This document shows, in pieces, positions 14,991 to 24,121 of a stretch of DNA of 30,681 bases; the stretch's first letter is position 1; each line of letters opens with the position of its first letter. The notes under the pieces are model-generated. The model had not been told where the DNA came from and did not search any database. It saw nothing but the letters and a program-made list of their open reading frames with translations. The stretch is from Chitinispirillaceae bacterium (GTDB lineage: Bacteria; Fibrobacterota; Chitinivibrionia; Chitinivibrionales; Chitinispirillaceae): contig JAFGDP010000094.1 in the NCBI GenBank assembly GCA_016932075.1, forward strand, positions 1 to 30,681. The letters are read 5' to 3'. The translations under genes were made by a program, and so were the position numbers.

Positions 14991-15983
14991 TCAGACAGCG
15001 ACCGGTTCTTCCTTGCCCATGATGGCCTCGACGTCCATACCGAACTGAAGGCCCAGATTGCCGAGCACCTGATTGAGCTCGACGAGCGATTTTCTGCCGA
15101 AGTTCTTGTACTTGAGCATTTCAGCCTCCTGGTTGCGCACCAGGTCGGCAAGCGAATGGATGTTTGCGGCCCGCAGGCAGTTGGCGGAACGCACGGACAG
15201 CTCGAGCTCGTCGACCCGCATTTTCAGGAGCTGCCGGAGCTTTTCCATCTTTTCGTCCCTGATCACCATTTCAACCGGCTCGAGTTCGCCCTCGAAATTG
15301 ATGAATGCATCAAGGTGGTCGTACATAAGCTTCGATGCATACCCCATGGCGTCCTCGATCGACATGCTGCCGTCGGTCCAGATGTCCATAACGATTTTGT
15401 CAAGGTCGGTGCGCTGGCCGATACGGGTGTTCTCGACCACGAAATTTACCTTGGTGACCGGCGAGAACAGCGCATCGATCGGAATGGTCCCGACCGGATC
15501 GCCCTCACGGCGGTTCTGCTCGGCAGCACTGTACCCGCGGCCGTCGGTCACGCGCATTTCTATTTTAAGCTTGCTGTCGCCGTTGATCGTTGCGATATGC
15601 TGATTGGGCGTCAGGATCTCGATGTCGGGATTCTGGTCGATGTCCGATGCCTTGACCTCGCCATCGCCGCTCACGTCCAGACGCAGGGTTGTTTCCTCGT
15701 CGGCGAGCAGCTTGAGGCGGATCTGTTTGATATTCAGCAGGATATCGGTGACATCCTCGATCACGCCGTCGATCGTGGAGTATTCGTGCTGGACGCCGTC
15801 GATCCGCACCGATACCACGGCCGCGCCCTGAAGCGATGAGAGCAGGACACGCCGCAGCGCGTTGCCGATCGTATACCCCCATCCGCGTTCAAGGGGTTCG
15901 ATGGTAACCCGCCCGAAATGCGGGACATTGTCAGGATTGTCGATCTGGATGCCTTTTGGCATCATCAAGCTTTTCCATTTCAT
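14991..15983 (-). CDS. rpoA: RNA polymerase alpha subunit
   Basis: A 330-residue alpha subunit of RNA polymerase. The N-terminal assembly domain (about 1-230) has the GWGYTIGNALRRVLLSSLQGAAV signature for dimerisation and beta/beta' contact. The C-terminal domain (about 250-320) has SVRSANCLRAANIHSLADLV and KNFGRKSLVELNQVL, the part that contacts UP elements and activators. The length is normal and both domains are intact. It starts 17 bases after rpsD. Confidence 0.98.
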   Translation of the reverse strand: MKWKSLMMPKGIQIDNPDNVPHFGRVTIEPLERGWGYTIGNALRRVLLSSLQGAAVVSVRIDGVQHEYSTIDGVIEDVTDILLNIKQIRLKLLADEETTLRLDVSGDGEVKASDIDQNPDIEILTPNQHIATINGDSKLKIEMRVTDGRGYSAAEQNRREGDPVGTIPIDALFSPVTKVNFVVENTRIGQRTDLDKIVMDIWTDGSMSIEDAMGYASKLMYDHLDAFINFEGELEPVEMVIRDEKMEKLRQLLKMRVDELELSVRSANCLRAANIHSLADLVRNQEAEMLKYKNFGRKSLVELNQVLGNLGLQFGMDVEAIMGKEEPVAV

Positions 15984-16000
15984 GGATCGTCTCTCTCCCG

Positions 16001-16624
16001 TTATCGTGAATAGAGTTCAACAACGAGCTGTTCCTGCACATTAACAGGAATGGAAGCGCGGTCCGGCACCCGGATAACCGTTCCTTCCAGCTTTACCTTG
16101 TCAACGGACAACCAGTCCGGCATATCACGCGCGTTCTTGAGTGCACTGTGAATGGTTTCGATGGTTTTACTGCTGTCGCGCACCTGGACCACGTCTCCCG
16201 GTTTGAGCTGATAGTTGGCAATCGTAACTTTTTTACCGTTAATCATGAAATGATTATGGGAAACGAGTTCGCGTGCGCTCTGCCGAGACGGCGCAAATCC
16301 CAGGCGGTATACGATATTGTCGAACCGCAGCTCGAGCATCTGGAGGAGACGCTCGCCGGTCACGCCCTTGGACTTGGCCGCCATGGTAAAATACCGGGCG
16401 AACTGCCGTTCGAGCACGCCGTAGATCCGGCGGATCTTCTGTTTTTCGCGCAGCTGGCTGTTGTATTCGGTGGACGTGCGCCGCCGTTTGATGGAGCGCA
16501 CCCCCGGCGGAAATGGCCGCCGCTCCATGGCGCACTTCTCGGAAGCGCACCGCTCACCGCGCAACATTAACTTGACGCCTTCCCGCCGGCATAACTTGCA
16601 TCGCGGGCCGTGATATACTGCCAT
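16001..16624 (-). CDS. rpsD: 30S ribosomal protein S4, zinc-finger type
   Basis: A 207-residue primary 16S rRNA-binding protein. The frame is open far upstream, but the ATG at 16624, with GGAGAAG before it, gives the family N-terminus MAVYHGPRCKLC. Cysteines at 9, 12, 26 and 31 form a C-x2-C-x13-C-x4-C zinc knuckle, so this is the zinc-binding (C+) version. The S4 RNA-binding domain covers about residues 97-160 (RLGFAPSRQSARELVSHNHF). In model bacteria S4 represses its own operon; no such site was identified here. Confidence 0.97.
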   Translation of the reverse strand: MAVYHGPRCKLCRREGVKLMLRGERCASEKCAMERRPFPPGVRSIKRRRTSTEYNSQLREKQKIRRIYGVLERQFARYFTMAAKSKGVTGERLLQMLELRFDNIVYRLGFAPSRQSARELVSHNHFMINGKKVTIANYQLKPGDVVQVRDSSKTIETIHSALKNARDMPDWLSVDKVKLEGTVIRVPDRASIPVNVQEQLVVELYSR

Positions 16625-16667
16625 GTCTTCTCCTCGGTCCTTGTAAGGTTCCTGGTGATCCAGCCGA

Positions 16668-17135
16668 TTATACCCGGCGCCGCTTCGGCGGCCTGCACCC
16701 GTTGTGCGGCACCGCGGTAAAGTCCTTGATCGCCGTAATACGCAGGCCTGCGGCGGCAAGCGCCCGTATCGCGCTCTCCCGGCCGTTGCCCGCCCCCTTG
16801 ATATGCACTTCGATCTTGCGCACGCCGGCGTCATACGCCATCTTGCCTGCGACTTCAGCGGCAACCCCTGCCGCAAACGGCGTGCTCTTGCGCGATCCCT
16901 TGAACCCTGATTTTCCCGGCGTATTCCAAACCAGCACATTGCCCTTAACATCGGTAACATTGACAATGGTGTTATTGAAGGTCGCCCTGATGTGGGCAAT
17001 ACCTTCGGCCGACGCCTTGCGTTTCTGCTTCCGTGGTGCAGCAACCGGCACGGAAGCGGCGGCAGAAGCGGAGCCCTCTTCCTCGGGCTTTTCCCTGGTT
17101 CGGGGATCCTTGTTTCCCTTCTGGTCTTTTTCCAT
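16668..17135 (-). CDS. rpsK: 30S ribosomal protein S11 with extended N-terminus
   Basis: A 155-residue platform protein of the small subunit. The core (about 45-155) has [27 protein letters not shown] and the C-terminal [13 protein letters not shown]. Some 30 residues precede the core. They are first charged ([19 protein letters not shown]) and then Ala/Pro-rich, beyond the usual 125-130 total. ATG 17135 is chosen because GAGG lies six bases before it; the ATG two codons earlier would touch that site. Confidence 0.96.
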   Translation of the reverse strand: MEKDQKGNKDPRTREKPEEEGSASAAASVPVAAPRKQKRKASAEGIAHIRATFNNTIVNVTDVKGNVLVWNTPGKSGFKGSRKSTPFAAGVAAEVAGKMAYDAGVRKIEVHIKGAGNGRESAIRALAAAGLRITAIKDFTAVPHNGCRPPKRRRV

Positions 17136-17163
17136 AGTCATCCTCGTGTAGATACCGCCCTCA

Positions 17164-17544
17164 TTATCCTTTTGACGGCGCTTTTTTCTTGTTCGCGATG
17201 GTCTTGCGCGGTCCCTTGCGCGTCCTCGAGTTGGTACGGGTCCGTTGCCCGCGGACCGGCAATCCCTTGCGGTGCCGCATTCCCCGGTAGCAGCCGATGT
17301 CCATGAGCCGTTTAATGTTCATGCGTACCGTGGAACGCAATGTCCCTTCGGTCTGATACTCGGATGCCACGCGCCGGACCTGGTCGAGTTCCTCTTCGGA
17401 CAGATCCTTGATTTTTTTCATATTGTCGATAGTGGCCCTGGCGCAAATCTCCAAGGCCGTTGACCTGCCGATCCCGTGAATATAGGTCAGCGCAACATCA
17501 ACCTGCTTGTTGTTGGGTATTTCAATTCCAGCGACACGAGCCAT
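17164..17544 (-). CDS. rpsM: 30S ribosomal protein S13
   Basis: A 126-residue head protein that contacts the P-site tRNA and the large subunit. The start [22 protein letters not shown] and the C-terminal [22 protein letters not shown] are diagnostic. It has normal length with a basic Lys-rich tail. A GGGGG ribosome site precedes the ATG. The 133-base gap to rpmJ upstream is unusually long for this cluster and is occupied by a repeat element. Confidence 0.97.
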   Translation of the reverse strand: MARVAGIEIPNNKQVDVALTYIHGIGRSTALEICARATIDNMKKIKDLSEEELDQVRRVASEYQTEGTLRSTVRMNIKRLMDIGCYRGMRHRKGLPVRGQRTRTNSRTRKGPRKTIANKKKAPSKG

Positions 17545-17565
17545 AAAAACCCCCTAGAAATTTCA

Positions 17566-17677
17566 GATTGATGATTGAAGATTGCAGAATTTTAAACCAT
17601 GCGACACATCACTGCCTTTTTGCGTACTCATGATCGCTTTTCAATCTTCATTCTGCATTCTACAATCTGCAATTTTT
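17566..17677. repeat. Facing arrays of degenerate 7-bp repeats between rpmJ and rpsM
   Basis: Reading 17566-17593 on the plus strand gives GATTGAT, GATTGAA, GATTGCA, GAATTTT. Reading 17676-17642 on the minus strand gives AATTGCA, GATTGTA, GAATGCA, GAATGAA, GATTGAA. All units are in exact 7-base register. The arms face each other around about 48 unrelated bases and could fold as a hairpin. The array following rpmJ begins within a few bases of its stop codon. It is the same family as the elements at 4726-5006 and 22201-22294. Confidence 0.75.
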
Positions 17678-17794
17678 TCATCCTTGCCTTTGCTTGTGCT
17701 TCGGGTTCCTGGTGCAGATGACCCTGACCACGCCGCGCCGTTTGACCACTTTGCACCCTTTGCATAATGTTCGTACCGATGCCCGGACTTTCAC
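17678..17794 (-). CDS. rpmJ: 50S ribosomal protein L36, zinc type
   Basis: A 38-residue large-subunit protein in the standard slot between infA and rpsM. It starts at GTG with AAGGGG eight bases upstream. The sequence has CKGC at 11-14, Cys27 (VICTRNP) and His33, the CCCH zinc ribbon of the C+ form. It ends in KQRQG, typical of the family. It is shorter than most gene-calling thresholds and easily missed. Confidence 0.95.
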   Translation of the reverse strand: MKVRASVRTLCKGCKVVKRRGVVRVICTRNPKHKQRQG

Positions 17795-17808
17795 GAATGC
17801 GCCCCTTG

Positions 17809-18027
17809 CTATTTATGACGATAAATGATTCTTCCGCGCGACAGGTCGTAGGGCGAAAGCTCAACCAGCACCTTGTCTCCCGGCAGTATTCGAATATAGT
17901 TCATCCTCATTTTTCCCGAAATATGGGCCAGGATCTCATGCTTGCCCTCGAGCGTGACCTTGAAACTGGCGTTCGGCAGCGTCTCGGCAACCGTGCCCTC
18001 CACCTGTATGGAATCCTGTTTCGCCAT
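17809..18027 (-). CDS. infA: Translation initiation factor IF-1
   Basis: A 72-residue OB-fold factor that binds the 30S A site during initiation. [24 protein letters not shown] at the start and GRIIYR at the end are typical. ATG 18027 is preferred over an upstream in-frame start because it gives the canonical N-terminus and has AGGACAGG before it. It lies only 22 bases after secY, without the adk and map genes often found between them. Confidence 0.97.
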   Translation of the reverse strand: MAKQDSIQVEGTVAETLPNASFKVTLEGKHEILAHISGKMRMNYIRILPGDKVLVELSPYDLSRGRIIYRHK

Positions 18028-18049
18028 AGTACGCCTGTCCTGCGACCCT

Positions 18050-19402
18050 CTAGTACCCGAACCGTCTGCCGCGCAAACGGCCTTTTTTGAGAAATCCCTC
18101 ATAGTTGCGCATCTGTAGATGCGACTCCAACTGCACGATCGTATCGAGCGCGACGCCGACTACGATGAGCACGCTGGTCCCGCCGAAATAGAAATTCACG
18201 TTGAAGCTCATCATAATCAAAAAGGGAACGATTGAAATAAACGCCAGGAACACCGATCCCGGCAGGGTTATCCGCGTCAGCACGTTGTCAAGATAGTGCG
18301 CCGTGTTCTTACCCGGCCTGATACCCGGAATGAAACCACCCGACCGCTTGAGATTATCGGCGATATCGGTCGGGTTGAACACGATCGCGGTATAAAAATA
18401 GGTGAAAAAAATGATGAGCGCCGCAAAAATACTGTTATACAGCACCCCGGTCGGAGCGAACAGGCGCATCATGCTTTCCATCACCTCGGAATCGGCGGGG
18501 AAGAAGCTGCGGATCATGCCAGGAAAGGTGATGATCGACGACGCGAAAATGATGGGAATCACGCCGGCCATGTTGAGGCGAAGCGGAAGAATCGTGTTCT
18601 GTCCCGCGTACATCTTGGTACCGACCACTTTCTTGGGGGTCTGGATCGGGATCCTGCGCATGGCCTGGGTCATGAGCACGATGAATCCGGTCATGGACAC
18701 GACCACGGCAAGTAAAATGAACTCGACGAAAATGTGCCGCGTTCCGGCTATGAGCTGTTGAAATTCCCCGAAAATAGCGTCCGGAAGCCGGGCTACAATA
18801 CCGATGAAAATGATAAGCGAAATGCCGTTGCCGACCCCGCGGTTGGTGATCTGCTCACCAAGCCACATGATGATGATGGTGCCGGTGGTCAGCGCGATGA
18901 CGGTTACGAACACGAACTTGAAGCCGGCGAGCGCGGGGGTGACCGCGTGCATTCCGGTGGCCGGCGATACAATGCTCTGCAGAAACACGCTGATGCCGAC
19001 CGCCTGTATTACCGAAAGCAGCACCGTACCGTACCGCGTGTATTGCGTGATCTTCTTGCGGCCTTCGGCTCCTTCACGCTGCAATTTATGGATATAGGGA
19101 AACACCGATCCCATGAGCTGCAGGATGATCGAGGCGCTGATGTAGGGCATGATGCCGAGGGCAAACACGGTCACGCGCTTGAATGCGCCGCCCACGAACA
19201 TATCGTACAGTCCGAACAGCGAGTTGGCGTTCTGTGAAAGAAAGTCACCCAGCACGCGGGGATCAACGCCCGGTGTCGGCACATGGCCGCCGATGCGGTA
19301 TACTAGAATGACGCCGAGCGTAAACAGCACCCGCTTTTTCAGCTCAGGAATGCGGAAAATGTTCTTGAACGTCTCAACGACGTTGTTGAAATTTTCAAAC
19401 AC
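18050..19402 (-). CDS. secY: Preprotein translocase subunit SecY
   Basis: A 450-residue channel subunit of the Sec translocon with ten hydrophobic segments. Family blocks include [13 protein letters not shown] after the first helix and [12 protein letters not shown] in the middle. The cytosolic loop [17 protein letters not shown] lies near residue 365. It starts at GTG and overlaps the end of rplO by eight bases, which indicates translational coupling. Length and domain content are normal. Confidence 0.98.
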   Translation of the reverse strand: MFENFNNVVETFKNIFRIPELKKRVLFTLGVILVYRIGGHVPTPGVDPRVLGDFLSQNANSLFGLYDMFVGGAFKRVTVFALGIMPYISASIILQLMGSVFPYIHKLQREGAEGRKKITQYTRYGTVLLSVIQAVGISVFLQSIVSPATGMHAVTPALAGFKFVFVTVIALTTGTIIIMWLGEQITNRGVGNGISLIIFIGIVARLPDAIFGEFQQLIAGTRHIFVEFILLAVVVSMTGFIVLMTQAMRRIPIQTPKKVVGTKMYAGQNTILPLRLNMAGVIPIIFASSIITFPGMIRSFFPADSEVMESMMRLFAPTGVLYNSIFAALIIFFTYFYTAIVFNPTDIADNLKRSGGFIPGIRPGKNTAHYLDNVLTRITLPGSVFLAFISIVPFLIMMSFNVNFYFGGTSVLIVVGVALDTIVQLESHLQMRNYEGFLKKGRLRGRRFGY

Positions 19403-19850
19403 GCGCCTTGACCTCGGCCTTTCCTTTTGCTTGTTCTATTTTTTTTCTGGCTGACCGGGAAAACGAATTCGCCCTGACGACCAGCGGTTTGGTCACGTCC
19501 CCAACGCCAAGCACCTTGACAGGCTTGGATGCGTCCTGGATCAGGCCTGCCTCGCACAATGTCTCTGCCGTGATCTCCTTGTTACTTGTCTCAAACCCTT
19601 TCAGTTCCTTCAGATTGATGACCTGATACGTGTTCCTGAAGGGCTGGCGGAAACCACGTTTGGGCAGCCGCCGTGTGAGCGGGGTCTGACCACCTTCAAA
19701 ATAAGGTTTGGTTTTGCTCCCGCTTCGGGAGGAATGGCCGTTGCTGCCTTTTCCGGCAGTGCATCCCCTGCCGCTCCCCTGTCCGCGCCCTACCCTCCGG
19801 CGCTGCCGGTTCGAGCCTTGCGCCGGCTTGATGTCATTGAGTTTAAGCAT
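19395..19850 (-). CDS. rplO: 50S ribosomal protein L15
   Basis: A 151-residue protein of the large-subunit core. Recognised from the Gly/Arg-rich N-terminal stretch (RVGRGQGSGRGCTAGKGSNG), the FEGGQTPLTRRLPKRGF motif and the order rpmD-rplO-secY. GGAG lies eight bases before the ATG. The 3' end overlaps secY by eight bases. Confidence 0.97.
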   Translation of the reverse strand: MLKLNDIKPAQGSNRQRRRVGRGQGSGRGCTAGKGSNGHSSRSGSKTKPYFEGGQTPLTRRLPKRGFRQPFRNTYQVINLKELKGFETSNKEITAETLCEAGLIQDASKPVKVLGVGDVTKPLVVRANSFSRSARKKIEQAKGKAEVKARV

Positions 19851-19864
19851 ACGATCAACTCCAG

Positions 19865-20053
19865 CTAGTTTTCTTCGACATGTACCAGGTGTTTCACGCT
19901 CGCGACCATGCCCCGCAGTGCGGGAGTATCCTTATGGACCACGGTATCGCGGATCTTCTTGAGCCCGAGCGCCTTTATAGTCCGCTTCTGGGCTTCAAAC
20001 CTGCCGATGATGCTGCGAACCTGCGTTATTTTCAACTCTTTTTTCTTAGCCAT
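19865..20053 (-). CDS. rpmD: 50S ribosomal protein L30
   Basis: A 62-residue protein with the family core [27 protein letters not shown] and the [12 protein letters not shown] end. Two tandem ATG codons occur; the second (20053) is better spaced from GGGGAG, while the first would be only one base from it. L30 is lost in some bacterial phyla, so its presence is mildly informative. Confidence 0.95.
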   Translation of the reverse strand: MAKKKELKITQVRSIIGRFEAQKRTIKALGLKKIRDTVVHKDTPALRGMVASVKHLVHVEEN

Positions 20054-20065
20054 CATACTCCCCGA

Positions 20066-20575
20066 CTAGGTGCGTGCTTCCAGCGGAATTCCCCGCAGCT
20101 CGCGTATCTCATGTTTCGTCTTGAGCTGCAGCAGTCCATTGAGCGTTGCCTTGACAACGTTGTGCGGATTGGTGGTCTTGAGACACTTGGTAAGGATATT
20201 CCGGATCCCCGCAAGTTCAAGCACTGCCCGGGCAGGACCTCCGGCAATGACGCCGGTTCCCGGCGCTGCGGGGCGCAGAATTATTCTGGCGGATCCGAAA
20301 TGACCGACGACCTCGTGCGGGATGGTATGGTCCACCACGCTGACTGGGTGAACGTTTTTCTTGGCGCTTTCGACCGCTTTACGGATCGCTTCGGTAACGT
20401 CATTGGCCTTGCCCATGCCTATACCGACATGACCGTTGCTGTCGCCGACCGCCACCAGGGCGTTGAAACCGAAACGCCTGCCGCCTTTTACCACTTTGGC
20501 CACACGACTGACTGAAACGAGCCGGTCTACCAGCTGCGGCTCACCTTCTGCAGTCATCAATGCTTCTTTATTCAA
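20066..20575 (-). CDS. rpsE: 30S ribosomal protein S5
   Basis: A 169-residue protein that helps decoding accuracy and lies at the mRNA entry channel. The dsRNA-binding-like region ([24 protein letters not shown]) and the C-terminal [20 protein letters not shown] block are clear. The start is probably TTG at 20575, eight bases after AAAGGGG. An ATG six codons later has only a weak site. The loop VKGGRRF, where spectinomycin-resistance changes arise in model species, is wild-type-like. Confidence 0.96.
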   Translation of the reverse strand: MNKEALMTAEGEPQLVDRLVSVSRVAKVVKGGRRFGFNALVAVGDSNGHVGIGMGKANDVTEAIRKAVESAKKNVHPVSVVDHTIPHEVVGHFGSARIILRPAAPGTGVIAGGPARAVLELAGIRNILTKCLKTTNPHNVVKATLNGLLQLKTKHEIRELRGIPLEART

Positions 20576-20599
20576 GACAACGACCCCTTTCCGGCAATC

Positions 20600-20968
20600 T
20601 TAAAATACCAGCCCTTTGCTGCGGGCGGCATCGGCCAGCGCCTTGACGCGGCCGTGGTAGAGATACCCTTTCCGGTCGAACACCACCCTCTGCACACCTT
20701 TTTCCTTGGCTTTTTCCGCCAGCATCTCACCAACGAGTTTTGAAATTTCCATTTTTTTCTTTCCGGCACCTCTGGCGACACACTCTTTTGCGGTGCTTCC
20801 CGCCTCGGCAATAGTGATGCCATTCTCATCGTCGACAAGCTGCGCATATATATGATTAAGACTCCGCCGAACGCACAGGCGGGGCCGTTCGCTCGTTCCG
20901 AAAATCTTCTTGCGGATCCGGCACGCCCTGACCGCTCGGCTTACGACTCTCTTTTTAGAACTGTCCAT
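20600..20968 (-). CDS. rplR: 50S ribosomal protein L18
   Basis: A 122-residue 5S rRNA-binding protein. [31 protein letters not shown] and the C-terminal [22 protein letters not shown] are typical. The start is ATG with GGAG upstream. It sits between rplF and rpsE in the standard spc order, with gaps of 20 and 24 bases. Confidence 0.97.
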   Translation of the reverse strand: MDSSKKRVVSRAVRACRIRKKIFGTSERPRLCVRRSLNHIYAQLVDDENGITIAEAGSTAKECVARGAGKKKMEISKLVGEMLAEKAKEKGVQRVVFDRKGYLYHGRVKALADAARSKGLVF

Positions 20969-20988
20969 GATGCACTCCGTGAACGCCG

Positions 20989-21528
20989 TTACTTGCCGGC
21001 CGCCTTGCCCGCTTTTCTGCGGATGTGCTCGCCGGCGTATTTGATTCCCTTGCCCTTGTACGGATCGGGTTTTCGTATCTTGCGGATCTCCGCGGCTATC
21101 TCCCCGACCTTCTCCTTATCAATTCCCTGGACCGTGATCCTGGTCTGACCCTCTACTGAAAAAGTGATGCCTGCCGTCGCCTTGAACAACCTGGGTTGCG
21201 AATACCCCACGGAAATGCTCAGGTCCTTGCCCTTCATATCGGCCTTGTAGCCCACGCCCGTGATCTCCAGCACTTTTTTATACCCCTCGTGCACGCCCGT
21301 GACGATGTTGGATATCAAAACGCGATTGAGTCCCCATGCCGGTCTGAGCTGTATGTCCTCTGACACCGGGGCAATGTGGATCGCGCTCTCCCTTACCTCG
21401 GCCCTGATGTCCGGAGGAAGAACGCGCGATATGGTTCCCTTGCTTCCGGTTACCTCCACCTTCTGGCCATCGATCTTCACCTTGACCCCGGGCGGGATCG
21501 CTACTGGCAACTTTCCTATGCGTGACAA
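20989..21528 (-). CDS. rplF: 50S ribosomal protein L6
   Basis: A 179-residue protein with the two tandem L6 domains near the GTPase-associated region. [16 protein letters not shown] at the start and [25 protein letters not shown] at the end are diagnostic. It initiates at TTG, six bases after AAGGGG, and no ATG gives the correct N-terminus. A TTG start is rare for a gene expressed this highly. Confidence 0.97.
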   Translation of the reverse strand: MSRIGKLPVAIPPGVKVKIDGQKVEVTGSKGTISRVLPPDIRAEVRESAIHIAPVSEDIQLRPAWGLNRVLISNIVTGVHEGYKKVLEITGVGYKADMKGKDLSISVGYSQPRLFKATAGITFSVEGQTRITVQGIDKEKVGEIAAEIRKIRKPDPYKGKGIKYAGEHIRRKAGKAAGK

Positions 21529-21560
21529 AGAGTACCCCTTTTTTTTCGTATCCGGACGGA

Positions 21561-21956
21561 CTACCAGATCATGCCGATAATTTCGCCGCCGATCTTCAGC
21601 TTCCGCGCTTCACGGTCGGTCATCAGTCCCCGCGATGTCGAGACCAGGGCGATCCCCATGCCGCCGAGCACCCGGGGAACGGCATCGGCCTTGGCGTATC
21701 GTTTCCGCCCCGGCACGCTGACCTTCCGCAGCCCCTGAATGGCATTGCGCTGCTGTTCGTCATATTTGAGCAGGATCTTGATTACTCCCTGCCCGCCGTC
21801 ATTCACAAACGCATACTTGCTGATGAAATGGTTCTCAAAGAGTATACGCGTGATTTCCTTCTTGAAATTGGACGCCGGAATATCGACCGTCCGCTTGCCG
21901 GCTTTGGCCGCATTCCGGATTCTTGTAAACATGTCGGCTATCTGGTCTGTCAACAT
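21561..21956 (-). CDS. rpsH: 30S ribosomal protein S8
   Basis: A 131-residue 16S rRNA-binding protein. DQIADMFTRIRNAAKAGKRTVDIPAS and the C-terminal VSTSRGLMTDREARKLKIGGEIIGMIW are typical. In model species S8 represses the spc operon by binding the rplX-rplE region. No matching RNA structure was identified here. Confidence 0.97.
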   Translation of the reverse strand: MLTDQIADMFTRIRNAAKAGKRTVDIPASNFKKEITRILFENHFISKYAFVNDGGQGVIKILLKYDEQQRNAIQGLRKVSVPGRKRYAKADAVPRVLGGMGIALVSTSRGLMTDREARKLKIGGEIIGMIW

Positions 21957-21996
21957 TTCTTTTCAACTCCTTTATCGAAGAGTAGTGCCCCCGACA

Positions 21997-22182
21997 CTAC
22001 CAGCTTGCCTTCACCACACCGGGGATTTCTCCCCGCAGCGCCATCTGACGGAAGCAGATCCTGCAGATACCGAAGTCGCGGATAAACGCCCGCGGCCTGC
22101 CGCACCGCTTGCAGCGGTGGTACTTGCGGGTGGAAAACTTCGGTTTCTTCCGGCTTTTATTGATCATCGCTTTTCGCGCCAC
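21997..22182 (-). CDS. rpsN: 30S ribosomal protein S14, zinc type
   Basis: A 61-residue short (C+) S14. Cysteines at 24, 27, 40 and 43 form a C-x2-C-x12-C-x2-C zinc site (CKRCGRPR and CRIC). The start is GTG with AAAGGGG eight bases upstream, and the canonical [12 protein letters not shown] follows. The longer zinc-free form is not present here. The 107-base gap upstream carries a repeat element. Confidence 0.97.
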   Translation of the reverse strand: MARKAMINKSRKKPKFSTRKYHRCKRCGRPRAFIRDFGICRICFRQMALRGEIPGVVKASW

Positions 22183-22200
22183 GGCACAAACCCCTTTTAT

Positions 22201-22294
22201 AATTGTAGATTGCAGATTGCGGATTGCAGACCACAAGACCGTATCGCGGTTTTTTTGCTTTCCAATCTGCAATCTTCAATCATCATTCTTCATT
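22201..22294. repeat. Facing arrays of degenerate 7-bp repeats between rplE and rpsN
   Basis: Plus-strand 22201-22228 reads AATTGTA, GATTGCA, GATTGCG, GATTGCA. The minus strand from 22294 down to 22261 reads AAATGAA, GAATGAT, GATTGAA, GATTGCA, GATTGGA. The minus-strand array contains the rplE stop codon itself (TGA at 22290-22292). The arms face each other across 32 bases that include a run of seven T on the plus strand. Same family as 4726-5006 and 17566-17677. Confidence 0.75.
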
Positions 22295-22886
22295 TCCTGA
22301 ATGGCATGCCCATCTCTTCGAGAAGAGCAAGTCCTTCCTCATTATTTCGTGCGGAGGTGCAGATGGTGATGTCCATCCCGCTGATCCGCGAAATCTTGTC
22401 ACGGTCGATCTCAAGGAACACGATCTGCTCCTTGATGCCGAGCGTGTAATTCCCGCACCCGTCGAACGATTTCCGCGAAAGACCGCGAAAATCCCTGATA
22501 CGGGGTATGGCAATCGATACAAGCCGGTCAAAGAATTCCCACATTTTCCTGCCGCGCAGCGTTGTTTTGCAGCCGATGGCCGCTCCCTGGCGGAGCTTGA
22601 AATTTGAAATCGCCCTCTTGGCGCGGGTCACGACCGGTTTCTGGCCGGAAATGCCCCGGAGGCAATTTACGGCCTCGTCAAGCAGCTTGGCATCGCCTGT
22701 CGCCTCGCCGACGCCGATATTGATGACGATCTTTTCAAAACGGGGAACCTGCATTATGTTTTTGAAACCAAACCGCTTCGCAAGCGCTGGAACGGCCTTT
22801 TCCCTGTACCGTTTCTGCATCCGGGGGGTCTCGAGAGGCTCCGCACCAGCTTCCTTCTGTACTTCTTTTTCCTTGGCCTTGCTCAC
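22290..22886 (-). CDS. rplE: 50S ribosomal protein L5 with N-terminal extension
   Basis: A 198-residue 5S rRNA-binding protein. The core has [35 protein letters not shown] and [19 protein letters not shown]. About 20 extra charged residues ([20 protein letters not shown]) precede the usual start of the family, near [11 protein letters not shown] 22886 follows AGGAGA and overlaps the rplX stop as GTGA, so the two genes are coupled. The stop codon lies inside a heptamer repeat array. Confidence 0.96.
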   Translation of the reverse strand: MSKAKEKEVQKEAGAEPLETPRMQKRYREKAVPALAKRFGFKNIMQVPRFEKIVINIGVGEATGDAKLLDEAVNCLRGISGQKPVVTRAKRAISNFKLRQGAAIGCKTTLRGRKMWEFFDRLVSIAIPRIRDFRGLSRKSFDGCGNYTLGIKEQIVFLEIDRDKISRISGMDITICTSARNNEEGLALLEEMGMPFRK

Positions 22887-23200
22887 GCGATCGTCTCCTT
22901 GGCTTTTTTGGAAAAGCGTACCCGTTTTCCACCATCGAGCATGCTCACGCCGGTCCTGGTCGGCCTGCCGGTCTTGGGACAAACGAGCATGAGGTTCGAC
23001 AGGTGGATCGGCGCCTCCTTCTGGACTATGCCGCCCTGCTGGTTTTTCTGGCTTGGCTTGGTGTGGCGCTTGACGATATTGAGGCCCTCGACAAGCGCAC
23101 CGTTCTTGCCAGGAATCACCTTGATGATTCTTCCCGTCTTTCCCTTGAATTCTCCGGCCATAATCTGCACCGTATCATTTTTTCTCAAACGAAACGACAT
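22883..23200 (-). CDS. rplX: 50S ribosomal protein L24
   Basis: A 105-residue assembly-initiating protein with a KOW-type start ([21 protein letters not shown]) and the [16 protein letters not shown] block. ATG 23200 has GAGGAGGA at good spacing; an upstream in-frame start would cover that site. The [11 protein letters not shown] segment is complete apart from the zinc-binding second Cys seen in some members. Confidence 0.96.
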   Translation of the reverse strand: MSFRLRKNDTVQIMAGEFKGKTGRIIKVIPGKNGALVEGLNIVKRHTKPSQKNQQGGIVQKEAPIHLSNLMLVCPKTGRPTRTGVSMLDGGKRVRFSKKAKETIA

Positions 23201-23220
23201 GTAATCCTCCTCCACAGACC

Positions 23221-23589
23221 CTACAGCACTTCCGGTGCCAGGGATACGATACGCATGAAACGCTTGTCACGCAGCTCGCGCGCGACCGGGCCGAAAATAC
23301 GCGTACCCCGCGGTTCGCCCACCTCATTGATGAGCACTGCGGCATTGTCGCTGAACCGGATGTAGGTACCGTCTCTCCGGCCGAACTCTTTGGACGTCCT
23401 GACGACGACCGCCCGCAGTACCGTCCCTTTTTTTATCTGGCTAGTCGGAAGCGCATCCTTGACCGATACGACGATCACGTCGCCGACCTCGGCGTATCGC
23501 CGCCTGGTGCCGCCAGGAATGCGAATACACTGAACCTTTTTCGCACCCGAATTGTCGGCGACATTGAGCTGTGTCTGTACCTGTATCAT
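23221..23589 (-). CDS. rplN: 50S ribosomal protein L14
   Basis: A 122-residue protein at the subunit interface. [24 protein letters not shown] at the start and the [17 protein letters not shown] and [13 protein letters not shown] blocks are diagnostic. The length is exactly typical. GAGGATAG precedes the ATG. Confidence 0.98.
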   Translation of the reverse strand: MIQVQTQLNVADNSGAKKVQCIRIPGGTRRRYAEVGDVIVVSVKDALPTSQIKKGTVLRAVVVRTSKEFGRRDGTYIRFSDNAAVLINEVGEPRGTRIFGPVARELRDKRFMRIVSLAPEVL

Positions 23590-23616
23590 GCTATCCTCAT
23601 CCTGTTGTCAATACCA

Positions 23617-23874
23617 TTATTTCGCGCGTTCGAGGATTTCGCCTACCCGCCATCGCTTGGTCTTGGAGAGGGGGCGTGTTTCGTAAATTTTCACCCGGTC
23701 GCCGGTTTTGCACTCATCCTTTGCGTCATGCGCGACATACGTCGAATTCTTCCGGACGATGCGGCCATATGCAGGATGGATGAAACGGCGCTCGACACTC
23801 ACAATGACCGTCTTGTCCATCTTGTCACTGACGACCGTCCCGATCCGTTCCTTTCGTTGTCCTCGTTCACTCAT
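23617..23874 (-). CDS. rpsQ: 30S ribosomal protein S17
   Basis: An 85-residue OB-fold 16S rRNA-binding protein. [19 protein letters not shown] and the C-terminal [18 protein letters not shown] are typical. GAGGAAACGTC provides the ribosome site. Spacing to rpmC is 25 bases. Confidence 0.97.
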   Translation of the reverse strand: MSERGQRKERIGTVVSDKMDKTVIVSVERRFIHPAYGRIVRKNSTYVAHDAKDECKTGDRVKIYETRPLSKTKRWRVGEILERAK

Positions 23875-23899
23875 GACGTTTCCTCGTTTGCGTTAAACA

Positions 23900-24112
23900 T
23901 CATTGCGTCCTTGCGACAGCGGCCTGCGCATCTTTCTGCGCAAGAACCGTTTTTGCCCTCGCGATACTGCGACGGACCATGCGAAGCTGCAAGCCGTTCG
24001 CCAGCTGACCCATCTTGGCCTGGAACCGAAGATTAAACAGCTCCTCCTCAAGTTCCTGAATTTTTTTAGCCACCTCTTCGCGGGAACTATTCCGCAGCTC
24101 GCTTGCCTTCAT
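23900..24112 (-). CDS. rpmC: 50S ribosomal protein L29
   Basis: A 70-residue two-helix protein near the tunnel exit. [31 protein letters not shown] and the [14 protein letters not shown] block identify it. It lies nine bases after rplP. Confidence 0.96.
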   Translation of the reverse strand: MKASELRNSSREEVAKKIQELEEELFNLRFQAKMGQLANGLQLRMVRRSIARAKTVLAQKDAQAAVARTQ

Positions 24113-24121
24113 ATACTGTCC

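Noticed and set aside
14961..15839. A 292-codon open frame on the plus strand opposite rpoA
   Set aside because: It mirrors the codon structure of rpoA and shows no recognisable motif.
16625..17044. Long N-terminal extension of S4 suggested by the open frame upstream
   Set aside because: The region is the antiparallel-frame shadow of rpsK, with Arg-rich composition. ATG 16624 has a good ribosome site and the family N-terminus.
17545..17677. The rpmJ-rpsM gap as an rRNA or tRNA-like structured RNA
   Set aside because: The fold comes only from degenerate heptamer arms. No cloverleaf, conserved loops or CCA end are present.
22201..22294. Heptamer arrays read as a CRISPR array
   Set aside because: The units are 7 bases with no spacers and no cas genes. 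They are tandem repeats.
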